Positions 24,651-34,758 are shown, counted from the stretch's first letter. The stretch: DNA of 64,000 nt from Nitrososphaerota archaeon (GCA_021325615.1 JAJPGU010000003.1:52801-116800); one strand, 5' to 3'. Notes: generated by a model from the sequence alone, not told the origin. Numbers and translations are program-made.

Positions 24651-25043
24651 TCACAGTTTACACGTACGATTCAGTAGCTGTTGTATCACAGAAACGACTT
24701 GTTCCTCACGTTCGGGAAAAACATCACTGTCTTTTATCACGGAAATCTGTTCAGAAAGGCGATTTATCACATCAATATCCTCTTCACGAAGTACTCCCAG
24801 GCCCTTCAAGAGTACCCATGAATAGCACAAGGCTTGGAACTTGGCTTCACACTGTCCCACCTGCCTGTAGAAGGCCCCCCTGCTTATGTCAAATTGGGTG
24901 TCGGAAAGCCTTCTTCGTTTTAAAATAATTTCAATTTGGCGCTTGGTAAATAATGAATTTTTTATAATTTGTTCGATAATTTTGTTTGAATTATCCTTAG
25001 AAGGGTCACTCAAAGCTATACAGAACTGTATTACCTCTTTCAA
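24651..25043 (-). CDS. hypothetical helical protein (130 residues)
   Basis: Mostly alpha-helical (IIEQIIKNSLFTKRQIEIIL, GAFYRQVGQCEAKFQALCYS, IDVINRLSEQISVI). The LFTKRQIEIILKRRRLSD segment resembles a helix-turn-helix, so DNA or RNA binding is possible but not shown. No membrane segment. Lies between a membrane regulator and the divergent GGGP synthase, which starts 34 bp away. Confidence 0.65.
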   Translation of the reverse strand: MKEVIQFCIALSDPSKDNSNKIIEQIIKNSLFTKRQIEIILKRRRLSDTQFDISRGAFYRQVGQCEAKFQALCYSWVLLKGLGVLREEDIDVINRLSEQISVIKDSDVFPEREEQVVSVIQQLLNRTCKL

Positions 25044-25077
25044 TTAAACTTTTAACGAATAGCTATTTACCAGTCAT

Positions 25078-25827
25078 ATGAAAAATGTTGAAGGCTACCT
25101 TCAAGCAGCTAGGAAGGAAAAAAGCGCCTTGCTTTTTGTATTAATTGACTCTGAGAATGACGGTGAGGGGTCTGCTACGACGCTTGCGAGAGAGGCCGAG
25201 AAAAATGGGGCCTCTGCTATCCTCGTTGGCGGTTCATCAGCCACCGACCAGATTACCATGGCAGAAACAGTCAAGAAGATCAAAGGATCCGTAAAGATCC
25301 CAGTCGTACTGTTTCCAGGAAACGTTACGGGAGTTGTACCGGGAGCGGACGCGATTCTGTTCAGTTCGCTTTTGAACTCGGAAAATCCATATTTCATCTC
25401 ACAAGCCCAAGCCTTAGGCGCACCAAATGTCCTAAAATTCGGCCTTGAACCCCTTCCCACCGCCTATATCATAATAGGGGAGGGCACAACTGTCTGGCAC
25501 GTCGGCTCCGTAAGGACCATTCCCTTTGACAAGCCGGGCCTGGCTGCCATTTATGCGCTTTCTGCACAGTTCCTGGGGATGAGGTTTGTCTACCTTGAGG
25601 CCGGTTCTGGGGCGAAATCAAACGTAACACCCGAGATGGTGGCGGCCGTAAGGAAACTCTTCAAGGGATTCCTCATAGTAGGTGGAGGGATAAGAAACAA
25701 GGAGACCGCCGCCGAGATCGTCAAGGCGGGGGCGGACGCCATAGTGATCGGAACCTTCATCGAGAAGGGCGGAAGTTTCAAGACAATAGCCGATATCGTA
25801 AAAACCATCGAATCCATAAGGAATTAG
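25078..25827 (+). CDS. geranylgeranylglyceryl phosphate synthase
   Basis: Makes the first ether bond of archaeal membrane lipids from sn-glycerol-1-phosphate and geranylgeranyl diphosphate. TIM-barrel of the PcrB/GGGPS family, 249 residues: LIDSENDGEGSATTLARE (Mg site), ILVGGSSATDQ, VVLFPGNVTGV, the hallmark FVYLEAGSGAKSNV, LIVGGGIRNKETA and DAIVIGTFIEKGG for phosphate binding. PolD large subunit follows after 1 bp, so the two are surely co-transcribed. Confidence 0.95.
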   Translation: MKNVEGYLQAARKEKSALLFVLIDSENDGEGSATTLAREAEKNGASAILVGGSSATDQITMAETVKKIKGSVKIPVVLFPGNVTGVVPGADAILFSSLLNSENPYFISQAQALGAPNVLKFGLEPLPTAYIIIGEGTTVWHVGSVRTIPFDKPGLAAIYALSAQFLGMRFVYLEAGSGAKSNVTPEMVAAVRKLFKGFLIVGGGIRNKETAAEIVKAGADAIVIGTFIEKGGSFKTIADIVKTIESIRN

Positions 25828-25828
25828 C

Positions 25829-28800
25829 ATGTCCGAAGATGTAGCACTAAGGCTCAAGGAAGTCCCTATGCCCGGATCTTATTTTGATTATTATAACAAG
25901 ATATCAGCAGAAGTTTTCAAGATTTTCGAGAAGGCGGCAGCCGCCAAGGCGACCCTTGCGGACTCGTCGGGAATGGTGGAACCCAAGATAGCATTTGACC
26001 TCGCGGATCGCGTCTCAAAGATGCACGACATAGACGTCACCGACAACCTTCGGAAACTAATCCAGACAACTACAAAGGAGCTCGCGGCCCTCAAGCTGGC
26101 AGAGGAGATAGCCGAGGGCAAGTATTCCGGCACTGACACAAGCCTTCAAGAAAAACTCGACCTTGCCGTACGCGTAGCCTTGGCCATAGTCACGGAGGGA
26201 GTGACAATCGCCCCACTTCAGGGAATAAGCGAGGTCAAGATAAAAAAGAACGCAGACGGGACGGAATATCTCTCGGTTTCATTTGCAGGCCCCATACGCT
26301 CTGCGGGAGGCACGGAAGCGGCATCTACCATGCTTATCGCTGATCATGTACGAAAGATTGCAGGCCTTGACAAATACAAGGCAAATTCCTATGACGACGA
26401 GACGGGTAGGTTTGTGGAGGAGCTCCGCATATACGAGCGGGAGGTGGGAAACTTCCAATTCCATGTGCCTGACGAGGATGTCGTAACAGTAATTTCCAAC
26501 CTGGCGGTCGAGATTGACGGGATAGACACGGATCCCGTGGAGATTGTGAGCCACAGGAACATGACCAGAATAAGCACAAACCGCGTCCGGGGGGGAGCAC
26601 TCAGGGTCCTAAACGACGGCCTGATAGGGCGATCCCGCAAGCTGCTGAAGCTCATAGACCTCTACAAACTTGATGGCTGGGACTGGCTAAAGGACCTCAA
26701 GGGCGCCATCCAGACAGGCGACGAGGACGCGGCAGCGCACAGGATGAGGGAGGTTATCACCGGCAGGTCGGTCCTTTCCATGCCAAAAAAACTGGGCGGC
26801 TTCAGGCTCAGGTACGGCCGGGCATGCAACACAGGCTTTGCATCAATCGGCATCCATCCGGTAGTCGCAGAGATCTTGGATCATGTGATCGCAGTCGGGA
26901 CACAGATTAAACTTGACATCCCGGGCAAGGCGGCTACCGTGGCATTTGTGGATTCCATAGACACCCCCGTCGTGAGGCTGGCAAACGGAAACGTGGTAAA
27001 GATAAGGGACACGGCGCATGGGATCCAGATAAAGCCGCACTTGGAAAAGATCCTTCACTTGGGGGACATCCTTGTGTCATTCGGGGACTTTCTTGAGAAC
27101 AACGCCGAGCTTGTGCCGACCGGATACGTCGAGGAGTTTTGGGCCGAGGAACTCAAGGAGGCCGTGGCAAGGTACGAGCCTGCCGACTCGGAGCTCCTAA
27201 GCTATGCCGACCGGGTTCCGGAACTTGAGGATGCATTTAGGATCTCGCTTAACTTTGGAATCGGCCTTCATCCACATTACCTATACTACTGGGACCAGCT
27301 GAGGCTTGAGGATCTCACAAAACTCCTCGTGCCTTCCAAGATCGAATCCGACCTCATAGTCTATCCTCCAGAGGCAAAGGAGATCCTCGAAAAACTCGGG
27401 GTTCCGCACGAGATGGCAGGCGAGGCAATCATGCTAAAGGAGACCGAGGCGAGAATTTTCTTCAACCTGCTCTTCAGGAAGGAGGTCCTTCTTGACAGGG
27501 ACCTCACTGTTCCTGAGATAATTACCAAGTCTTCGGGCATCAAGATAATGCCCAAATTTTCCACTGCCATAGGCGTCAGGGTCGGAAGGCCCGAAAAGGC
27601 ATCGCTGAGGAAGATGAAGCCTCCGGTACACACCCTGTTTCCGGTGGGAACAAAGGGAGGCGCCTCGCGTGACCTGCTCAAGGCCGCAAAGCAACCAAAC
27701 TTTTACTGCAACATCAACAACAGGATGTGCAAAAACTGCAACCTTCCATCAATAAGCATCGTCTGTCCTAGGTGCAAAACAAAGACCTCTACCACATTTA
27801 TCTGCCCGAAATGCCGCGACGAGCTGGAGGGCCCACGCTGCCCCAAGTGCAAGATCAGAACCTCGGCCCACTCATACAAGTCATTCCCGATAAAAGATCT
27901 GCTGTACTCAGCCCAGGAAAGGACTGGAATCCGTGCCCAGGAACCCTTCAAGGGGGTAAAGGATCTTATCAACCAGGACAGGGTGCCGGAACCGATGGAG
28001 AAGGGCCTCATCCGCCAGAGCCTCAACCTTAACGTGTTCAAGGACGGGACGATAAGGTTTGATGCGACAAATGCGCCAATCTCTCACTTCAAGCCAGCAT
28101 GGATTGGTACCAGCCCTGAAAAACTCGTCGAACTTGGATACACCCATGACTCGGACGGCAAGCCGCTCCAGAGCCCCGACCAGCTGGTAGAGCTCAGGAC
28201 GCAGGACGTCATTATTCCTAGGGAATGCGGCGAGAGCCTCGTACTCGTATGCCAGTATCTTGACAAGGAACTTGAAAAACTGTTTTCCCATCCCCCCTAC
28301 TATGGGGTGAAGAGCACCTCGGATCTTGTGGGGCACCTGATTATCGGGCTTGCACCCCATACATCCGTCGGTATTGTTGGAAGGATCATTGGATACACCA
28401 ACACCCAGGTCTGCCTGGGCACGGCTGTATGGCACTCTGCAAAGAGGAGGGACGCGGACGGAGATGCCGACTCGATAATGTTGCTTATGGACAGCCTGCT
28501 CAACTTCTCAAGGCTTTTCCTGTCGGACAGGATTGGCGGGCTCATGGATGCCCCGCTTCTTGTCCAGCCTATTGTCATACCGCAGGAGGTACAGAGGCAA
28601 GCCCACAACTTTGAGGTCGTAAAGAAATACCCGCTTTCATTCTTCCAAGCAACCCTCCAAAAGGCCAAGGCTGGCGAGATAAAGGACGTCGAGATCCTAA
28701 AATCAAGGCTTGAGACTGAAAGGCAGTTCTACGATCATTTCTTTACGCACCAGACAAGCACCCTTACGACCTCCAAATCGCGCAGCGCCTATTCCACCCT

Positions 28801-29203
28801 AGGATCCGTGCTTGAGAAACTCGACATGCAGATAAGGACTGCCGACATAATCAACGCAGTAGACCCAAGCGAGGTGGTCTCCATGGTCATGACCACGCAT
28901 CTTCTTCCCGACATAATGGGAAACCTTAGGGCGTACTCTGGCCAGTCATTTAGGTGCACCTCTTGCGGGGCAAGCTATAGGAGGGTGCCTCTGGCAGGCA
29001 GGTGTCTTGAATGCGAGAACAAGCTCATCCAAACCATGACAAGGCCTTCCGTCCAGAAATATCTCAAGCTGGCAAGGAGGATGCTGGGCAAGTACAGGAT
29101 TGAGCCGTATCTCAGGGGCCGGGTACTTTCACTGCTTGACGAGCTGGAACTTGTCTTCGGCAAGGAAGACGGCAGTCAGGCGCTTCTTACGGACTACGCC
29201 TAG
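25829..29203 (+). CDS. polC: DNA polymerase D large subunit (DP2)
   Basis: 1124-residue catalytic subunit of the archaeal replicative polymerase PolD. The double-psi barrel active site has DADGDADSIMLLMD at about residues 874-887, with the paired Asp residues that bind Mg. Zinc-binding clusters are at ~630-690 (CKNCNLPS...CPRCKTKTS, CPKCRDELEGPRCPKCK) and near 1040 (CTSCGASYRRVPLAGRCLEC). The N-terminal portion contains SVSFAGPIRSAGGTEAA. No intein at the sites often occupied in other archaea. The far C-terminus (LTDYA) is short and no clear PIP box is visible. Confidence 0.97.
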   Translation: MSEDVALRLKEVPMPGSYFDYYNKISAEVFKIFEKAAAAKATLADSSGMVEPKIAFDLADRVSKMHDIDVTDNLRKLIQTTTKELAALKLAEEIAEGKYSGTDTSLQEKLDLAVRVALAIVTEGVTIAPLQGISEVKIKKNADGTEYLSVSFAGPIRSAGGTEAASTMLIADHVRKIAGLDKYKANSYDDETGRFVEELRIYEREVGNFQFHVPDEDVVTVISNLAVEIDGIDTDPVEIVSHRNMTRISTNRVRGGALRVLNDGLIGRSRKLLKLIDLYKLDGWDWLKDLKGAIQTGDEDAAAHRMREVITGRSVLSMPKKLGGFRLRYGRACNTGFASIGIHPVVAEILDHVIAVGTQIKLDIPGKAATVAFVDSIDTPVVRLANGNVVKIRDTAHGIQIKPHLEKILHLGDILVSFGDFLENNAELVPTGYVEEFWAEELKEAVARYEPADSELLSYADRVPELEDAFRISLNFGIGLHPHYLYYWDQLRLEDLTKLLVPSKIESDLIVYPPEAKEILEKLGVPHEMAGEAIMLKETEARIFFNLLFRKEVLLDRDLTVPEIITKSSGIKIMPKFSTAIGVRVGRPEKASLRKMKPPVHTLFPVGTKGGASRDLLKAAKQPNFYCNINNRMCKNCNLPSISIVCPRCKTKTSTTFICPKCRDELEGPRCPKCKIRTSAHSYKSFPIKDLLYSAQERTGIRAQEPFKGVKDLINQDRVPEPMEKGLIRQSLNLNVFKDGTIRFDATNAPISHFKPAWIGTSPEKLVELGYTHDSDGKPLQSPDQLVELRTQDVIIPRECGESLVLVCQYLDKELEKLFSHPPYYGVKSTSDLVGHLIIGLAPHTSVGIVGRIIGYTNTQVCLGTAVWHSAKRRDADGDADSIMLLMDSLLNFSRLFLSDRIGGLMDAPLLVQPIVIPQEVQRQAHNFEVVKKYPLSFFQATLQKAKAGEIKDVEILKSRLETERQFYDHFFTHQTSTLTTSKSRSAYSTLGSVLEKLDMQIRTADIINAVDPSEVVSMVMTTHLLPDIMGNLRAYSGQSFRCTSCGASYRRVPLAGRCLECENKLIQTMTRPSVQKYLKLARRMLGKYRIEPYLRGRVLSLLDELELVFGKEDGSQALLTDYA

Positions 29204-30522
29204 CGAAGCTTGACATAGTCGTAGCCGCCCATCTTGCTTTCAAAACAGTAGCGCACCTTCTGGTATTTCTTTCTGAACCTCTTTACCTCTGCAGCTACCT
29301 TCTTCTTGTCTTTCTTGTCTACTACGACATTTTTTATGAATTCGGCAACCTGTTTCATCTCGGATCCGCCCATGCCAAGCCTTGTAAGCTCGGCGACGCC
29401 CAGCCTCATCCCTCCAGGATGGAAGTAGTTTCGCCCCGCCTTGATATCTCCGGGGATTATCTGCCTGTTTACTATGATGTTCGCTTTTTCAAGGTCGGCC
29501 TCGATTGTTCCGCCGTCTCCAAAGGAAAGGACGTTTACTACTATCTGGTGCGACTTGGTAAAGCCCCGCTTCTCTCCAAGGACTGTAAAGCCTGCAGAGC
29601 TTAGCGATTCGGCCAGTGTCTTTGCATTCTTGACCACCTGAGCGGCGTATTTTTTGCCAAACTCCAGCATCTCTGCAAATGCTATTGCCTTGCCTGCCAT
29701 GTGGTGGAGGTGGTGGTTGCTGGTCATTCCGGGGAAGGTTGCCCTTTTGATGCTTTCGCCATATTTTTCAAACGAGCAGATCATGCCCCCCTGCGGTCCA
29801 AAGAGCGTCTTGTGGGTGCTCATCGTCATTGCATCCGCACCCTCCCTTAGCGGGTCCTGGAACTGCCCGCCTGCAATAAGGCCGGCGACATGGGCACCGT
29901 CATAGTTGATGAACATATTGTATCCCTTGAGGAAATCAGCAAGCTCCTTTACTGGATGGGGAAAGAGGAACACCGAGCCACCAAACATCGCTATCTTTGG
30001 AATCCTTCCGGCCTTTTCAAGCTCCTGGACCTTCTGCTTTGTCTTGTCGACATCGATTGACATCTCCTCCGCATCAAACGGATAGAACTCGATATCAAGT
30101 CCGTGGACCAGACCAGCGGTTCCCGCATGCTCCTTTTTACCGTGCGATATGTGTCCTCCAGACGGGATGGACGGGGCAAGCATGACATCGCCGGGGTTTG
30201 AGAAGGCTGAGTATATTGCAAGGTTGGCAACCACCCCTGAGATCGGCCTTACGTCAACGAACTCTGCCTTGAAGAGCTTCTTGGCAAGGTCCATGCACTT
30301 GAACTCCACCTTGTCTATGTAGACGCATCCGGCGTAGACGCGCTCGCCTGGCCAGCCCTCGGCATACCTGTTGGCAAAGTCGGATATAGTCGCCTCCCTT
30401 ACCGCAGGGCTTGGGATGTTCTCGCTGGCAATAAGGGGTATGGCGTTGGCAAACCACTCATTGTGGGTCTTGAGGAGAGAGAGTACTTCTTTGTAATCTT
30501 GATGGGGTGAGGAACGTGACAT
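29200..30522 (-). CDS. glyA: serine hydroxymethyltransferase
   Basis: 440-residue PLP enzyme interconverting serine and glycine with one-carbon transfer to a folate or tetrahydromethanopterin-type carrier. Features: NWFANAIPLIASENIPSPAV, ANLAIYSAFSNPGDVMLAPS, the cofactor segment NYDGAHVAGLIAGGQFQDPL and the Schiff-base motif TMSTHKTLFGPQGG. The C-terminal extension is Lys-rich (KKDKKKVAAEVKRFRKKYQ). It converges with DP2 (4-bp overlap) and is divergent from the thermosome gene. Confidence 0.95.
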   Translation of the reverse strand: MSRSSPHQDYKEVLSLLKTHNEWFANAIPLIASENIPSPAVREATISDFANRYAEGWPGERVYAGCVYIDKVEFKCMDLAKKLFKAEFVDVRPISGVVANLAIYSAFSNPGDVMLAPSIPSGGHISHGKKEHAGTAGLVHGLDIEFYPFDAEEMSIDVDKTKQKVQELEKAGRIPKIAMFGGSVFLFPHPVKELADFLKGYNMFINYDGAHVAGLIAGGQFQDPLREGADAMTMSTHKTLFGPQGGMICSFEKYGESIKRATFPGMTSNHHLHHMAGKAIAFAEMLEFGKKYAAQVVKNAKTLAESLSSAGFTVLGEKRGFTKSHQIVVNVLSFGDGGTIEADLEKANIIVNRQIIPGDIKAGRNYFHPGGMRLGVAELTRLGMGGSEMKQVAEFIKNVVVDKKDKKKVAAEVKRFRKKYQKVRYCFESKMGGYDYVKLR

Positions 30523-30638
30523 GCCTTTTTCGCCCGGCTTTCCTAATTTAAAATATCGTTAATAATTCCGTGGAAGTTTTGGCTGGCACTTCCTTGGCTA
30601 CATAAAGAATAATAAGGGAAAATCGGACTCAGCAAAAT

Positions 30639-32336
30639 ATGTCAATTCAATCCTCGGCCGGCGGAATTCCAGTCGTCATACTGAAGGAGGGGGCGACGCA
30701 GACAAAGGGTCGCGATGCCCAGAAAAACAATATTGCGGCAGCGAAGCTGATTTCCGAGATTGTTCATACAAGCCTAGGTCCAAGAGGCATGGACAAGATG
30801 CTCGTGGATTCCCTAGGCGACGTTACAATTACCAACGATGGCGCTACAATCCTGAAGGAGATTGATGTCCAGCATCCGGCAGCAAAGATGCTGGTAGAGA
30901 TTTCCAAGGCAACGGATAACGAGGTAGGCGACGGTACCACCTCTGCGGTTGTGCTAGCCGGTGCATTGCTTGAGAACGCCGAGTCTCTCATCCTGCAGGA
31001 TGTGCATCCAACGATTATAGTAGACGGGTACAGGAAGGCGGCAAACAAGGCCCGCGAACTCTTGGCCAAGATAGCGGACAAGGTTAGTGCAACTGACAAG
31101 GATGTACTTGAAAGGATTGCAAGGACCTCTATGCAGACAAAGCTGGTAAGGCGAGACTCTGCAAACCTTGCAGACATGATAGTAAAGTCAGTTGTCACGG
31201 TGGCAGAGAAGACCGAAGACGGATACCTTGTAGATATCGACGACATAAAGGTGGAGAAAAAGGCAGGCGGGTCGATAAAGGACTCGATCTTTACCAAGGG
31301 CATAGTCCTTGACAAGGAGGTTGTCCACAGCGGGATGCCAAAGAAAATAGAGAGCGCAAAGATTGCAATAATCAATAACGCACTTGAGATTGACAAGACC
31401 GAATTTGACGCGAAGATAAACATCCAGAACCCGCAGCAGATGAAATCCTTCCTGGACGAGGAGAACAGGATGATAAAGAACATGGTTGACAAGGTAATCG
31501 CGTCCGGTGCAAACGTCCTTTTCTGCCAAAAGGGCATCGATGACATGGCGCAGCACTATCTTGCCAAGGCGGGAATTCTAACAGTAAGACGCGTAAAGGA
31601 AAGCGACATGTCAAAGCTTGCCAAGGCCACTGGCGCAAGAATAATCACAAACCTTGACGACCTCTTTGAAAAAGACCTGGGCTCTGCAGAACTGGTCGAG
31701 GAAAGGAAGGTCGAGACTGACAGATGGGTCTTTGTCGAGGGATGCAAGCATCCAAAGGCGGTAACACTTCTCGTAAGGGGCGGATCCCAAAGGGTTGTAG
31801 ACGAGGTAGAGAGGTCCGTCCATGATGCATTGATGGTTGTAAAGGATGTCATGGAAAATCCGATGATTGTGGCAGGCGGGGGCGCACCAGAAACCTATGC
31901 GGCAACCAAGCTGCGGGAATGGGCAAAATCCCTGGAAGGCCGCGAACAGCTTGCGGTTGAAAAGTTTGCCGACTCGCTGGAAGTAATTCCCATCACGCTG
32001 GCAGAAAACGCCGGCATGGACCCAATTGACACCCTTGCCTCATTACGATCAAAACAACTCAAGGGAAACAAATGGACCGGAATTGATGTCATGAAGGGAC
32101 AGGTGGCAAGCATGCATGCAACTGACGTCTTTGAACCGCTTGCAGTCAAGAACCAGATAATTTCATCCGCGACGGAAGCGGCATCCATGATTCTAAGGAT
32201 TGATGACGTGATTGCCGTGGCAAAGGGCGCGGGCGGACCACCGCCGGGCGGCATGGGAGGCATGGGCGGAATGGAAGGAATGGGCGGCATGGGAGGCATG
32301 GGCGGAATGGGAATGCCACCTATGGGCATGGAATAA
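30639..32336 (+). CDS. thsA: thermosome subunit (group II chaperonin)
   Basis: 565 residues. ATP-binding motifs TSLGPRGMDKMLVD, NDGATILKEIDVQHPAAK and GDGTTSAVVLAG, apical-domain segment and the C-terminal equatorial GGGAPETYAATKLREWA. It ends in a flexible tail of GGMGGM units (13 or more Gly and Met residues) facing the central cavity. ATP-driven folding of cytosolic proteins. TATA-like ACATAAAG about 35 nt before the ATG. Only one subunit gene in the window. Confidence 0.97.
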   Translation: MSIQSSAGGIPVVILKEGATQTKGRDAQKNNIAAAKLISEIVHTSLGPRGMDKMLVDSLGDVTITNDGATILKEIDVQHPAAKMLVEISKATDNEVGDGTTSAVVLAGALLENAESLILQDVHPTIIVDGYRKAANKARELLAKIADKVSATDKDVLERIARTSMQTKLVRRDSANLADMIVKSVVTVAEKTEDGYLVDIDDIKVEKKAGGSIKDSIFTKGIVLDKEVVHSGMPKKIESAKIAIINNALEIDKTEFDAKINIQNPQQMKSFLDEENRMIKNMVDKVIASGANVLFCQKGIDDMAQHYLAKAGILTVRRVKESDMSKLAKATGARIITNLDDLFEKDLGSAELVEERKVETDRWVFVEGCKHPKAVTLLVRGGSQRVVDEVERSVHDALMVVKDVMENPMIVAGGGAPETYAATKLREWAKSLEGREQLAVEKFADSLEVIPITLAENAGMDPIDTLASLRSKQLKGNKWTGIDVMKGQVASMHATDVFEPLAVKNQIISSATEAASMILRIDDVIAVAKGAGGPPPGGMGGMGGMEGMGGMGGMGGMGMPPMGME

Positions 32337-32376
32337 ATCCTGAAAGTTTATTTGAGCAGCTTCGATAGACAGTCCT

Positions 32377-32655
32377 ATGCAGCTAAGCGGCAGCAAGATA
32401 CTTGCAGGGGCGAAATACATCTACCTGATAGTCTTCTTTGCACTGCTCTCCGGCATGTTTTACCCTGTTATCACCCACACCGCGTGGGATCCAGTAATTG
32501 TGGGGACAATAATCCTCTTTATCGGGATGGCAGGGGCGGTCTCCCTATACAAGGCAGGCACCGGCGAGAAGCACAAGCGAGCCTACATCATTATCGGGCT
32601 TGCAATCATGGCACTTGCAACGTTCCTTATCTATGCCGCAATAGGCAGAGCCTAG
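32377..32655 (+). CDS. small three-helix membrane protein
   Basis: 92 residues with three membrane helices: YIYLIVFFALLSGMFYPVI, PVIVGTIILFIGMAGAVSLY and AYIIIGLAIMALATFLIYAA, separated by a short basic loop (KAGTGEKHKRA). No charged or catalytic residue inside the helices and no known family. It overlaps the convergent glutamine synthetase stop by 4 bp and follows the thermosome by 40 bp. Confidence 0.7.
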   Translation: MQLSGSKILAGAKYIYLIVFFALLSGMFYPVITHTAWDPVIVGTIILFIGMAGAVSLYKAGTGEKHKRAYIIIGLAIMALATFLIYAAIGRA

Positions 32656-34136
32656 ATGTCGAAGTAAAGGTAGAACTCGTGCGGATGGGGCCTGATTGAG
32701 ATCTCGTGATCATCTGCCCTCTCAATCTCGATGATCTTGTCTATCGTGTCATTTGAAAATATCGGGCTGAGGAACTTTCTGTCGCTTTCAAGCTCGTCCA
32801 GCGCCTCGCCCAGGGTTGCCGGCAAATCCTTGATTCCCTTTGCATCCCTCTGAACCTTGGTCATCTTGTAAATGTCCTCGTTTACCGGGTCGCCAGGATC
32901 CATCTTCTTCTTGATTCCATCAAGCCCCGCCGCTAGCACGGCTGCAAACACGAGGTAGGGGTTGGAAGACGGGTCGGGTGCCCTGAACTCGAGCCTCTTT
33001 ATCTTGGAATATTTTTCTCCCCTAAAGTGGGCAGGAATCCTTATGATTGCTGACCTGTTGCTTGCACTCCATGCTATGTATACCGGCGCCTCGTAGCCCG
33101 GGACGAGCCTGTGGTACGAGTTTGTGGTGGGAGCTACGATTGCTGACAGGGCCCTTGCATGGTTCATGATTCCGCCGCAGTAGTATCGGGCTGTCTGGCT
33201 TATCTCCTCCTTGTCATCCTTGTCATAGAACATGTTCTTGCCGTCCTTCCACAGGCTGACGTTGGTGTGCATCCCCGAGCCTGCATCCATTGAAATCGGC
33301 TTTGGCATCATGGTGGCTACCTTGTCGTACTTTGTAGCGATGTTCCTTATCACATACTTGTACGTCTGCGCGCCGTCAGCAGCATTGGTCATGGTGTCAT
33401 ATCGTATGTCAATCTCACACTGGCCGGCTGTCGCCACCTCGTGGTGGTGGTTGTCGCACAGGATGCCAAAGTATTCGTTAAGGCACTCAACGCAATCGTT
33501 CCTGTAGTCAGTCAGGGTGTCGGCCGGCGTACTGGGGTAGTACCCCTTCTTGAGGGCCATAGGGTAACCCTTTCCCTCCTGGTTCCATGGGGCCTCCTTT
33601 GACTCGATTGAATACGACTGTCCCTTGTACGGGGTCAGCACATCCCACTGGATTCTGTCAAAAACGAAAAACTCCACCTCAGGCCCCCAGAAACTGGAAT
33701 CAAACCCCTGTGTTGTCAGATACTTCTCTGCCTTTTGCGAGATGCCCCTTGGGTCTGCATCCAGCCTTCCCTTTCCCCAGCCCCAGTAAACGTCACAAAT
33801 CAGTCTGGCAGTCTTGGAGCCTGTCATCCACGGAATTACCGCGTATGTGTTTGGGTCTGGCTTGAGCACCATGTCCGAGTCCTGGATTGAGGCGAACCCT
33901 ACTATCGAGGATCCGTCAAGCTTTGGAAGGCCGTCCTGCATCTGCTGGGGCGTGAAGAGGTTAGCCGAGATCGTGGTGTGATGGAACCTCCCCCTCAGGC
34001 CGGTAAACTGCAAGTCAATGAACCTGATCTGGTCGTGTTTTATCTTTGCAAAAACTTCGTCGGCAGAATATGATGTCGGGACTGGTTCTCCACCAATCAC
34101 TTTATATGGCAATTTTGCACCTTTATCATAAAACAA
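32652..34136 (-). CDS. glnA: glutamine synthetase, type I
   Basis: 494 residues; ATP-dependent ammonia assimilation into glutamine. Conserved blocks: the GLRGRFHHTTI beta-grasp region, DGSSIVGFASIQDSDMVLKP (latch Asp), WGPEVEFFVFDRI (metal Glu), AGQCEIDIRYDTMTNAADG, GSGMHTNVSLWKDGKNMF, RLVPGYEAPVYIAWSASNRS and the C-terminal RAPDPSSNPYLVFAAVLAAG. The start is a TTG at 34136. It is divergent from the GINS gene, 35 bp apart, and no P_II or AmtB gene is adjacent. Confidence 0.96.
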   Translation of the reverse strand: MFYDKGAKLPYKVIGGEPVPTSYSADEVFAKIKHDQIRFIDLQFTGLRGRFHHTTISANLFTPQQMQDGLPKLDGSSIVGFASIQDSDMVLKPDPNTYAVIPWMTGSKTARLICDVYWGWGKGRLDADPRGISQKAEKYLTTQGFDSSFWGPEVEFFVFDRIQWDVLTPYKGQSYSIESKEAPWNQEGKGYPMALKKGYYPSTPADTLTDYRNDCVECLNEYFGILCDNHHHEVATAGQCEIDIRYDTMTNAADGAQTYKYVIRNIATKYDKVATMMPKPISMDAGSGMHTNVSLWKDGKNMFYDKDDKEEISQTARYYCGGIMNHARALSAIVAPTTNSYHRLVPGYEAPVYIAWSASNRSAIIRIPAHFRGEKYSKIKRLEFRAPDPSSNPYLVFAAVLAAGLDGIKKKMDPGDPVNEDIYKMTKVQRDAKGIKDLPATLGEALDELESDRKFLSPIFSNDTIDKIIEIERADDHEISIRPHPHEFYLYFDI

Positions 34137-34171
34137 AGAGGTCTATGATTTAAGTATTGTTGGGTGTGTAA

Positions 34172-34729
34172 ATGTCGGAAACAAAAAAGATTGACGCAAA
34201 TTCATTGTATGCCTTGTTGCTTCGTGAAGTGGAAAATGATTCGGTACAGGAGCTCGACTCGAAACTTTACAACAACGTAGCGGAGTTCCTTGGAAATTTG
34301 AAGAGCCAGGACTATGACGGCATAGAATCCAAGATCAAAGATTCGCTTGTAACAATGATAACTAACATGACATCGCTCCTCCTAAAAATCAGGATTGAGA
34401 AGGCAATAGGTGCAGAGGAACTTGATTATTCAAACCTGCTAGACGAGGAACGGTTCATACTTGATTCCGAGGACGAGCTTAGGCAGAGGAAGGACACCAT
34501 ACTTTCTGCAACGCTAAACGGCAGGCTGAAACTTCTTGAAACCGTCGCAAGGAACCACCGCTCAAGGACGGTCGTGGTTAGGTTCCTCAAGCCGATCGAC
34601 CAGATTGTGGGGACGGACCTCCATACCTACGGCCCCTTCGAGGCGGAGGACGTGGCAACACTTCCGTTTGAGAATGCGCTTGCGCTTATTGCCAAGAAAG
34701 TGGCAGCCAAGATAAGTTGGGAAGACTAA
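34172..34729 (+). CDS. gins51: GINS complex subunit (Gins51/Gins15 type)
   Basis: 185 residues. Helical A-domain (about 1-115, ending in DEERFILDSEDELRQRKDTI) followed by the small beta B-domain: VVVRFLKPIDQIVGTDLHTY, GPFEAEDVATLPFENA, LIAKKVAAKI. The A-then-B order is that of Gins51. The complex bridges MCM helicase to other fork proteins. It lies in the same 35-kb half as PolD, Orc1 and PCNA. A Gins23 partner is not visible. Confidence 0.85.
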   Translation: MSETKKIDANSLYALLLREVENDSVQELDSKLYNNVAEFLGNLKSQDYDGIESKIKDSLVTMITNMTSLLLKIRIEKAIGAEELDYSNLLDEERFILDSEDELRQRKDTILSATLNGRLKLLETVARNHRSRTVVVRFLKPIDQIVGTDLHTYGPFEAEDVATLPFENALALIAKKVAAKISWED

Positions 34730-34758
34730 AAATTGGGCATGACCTTGCATGATGTGTA

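Noticed and set aside
30764..31556. 260-residue minus-strand frame opposite the thermosome
   Set aside because: Ser/Phe/Ile-rich shadow of the chaperonin coding sequence, without its own promoter or domain.
32240..32335. Gly/Met repeat in the thermosome as a possible DNA repeat element
   Set aside because: It is the known flexible GGM tail of group II chaperonins, explained by protein function.
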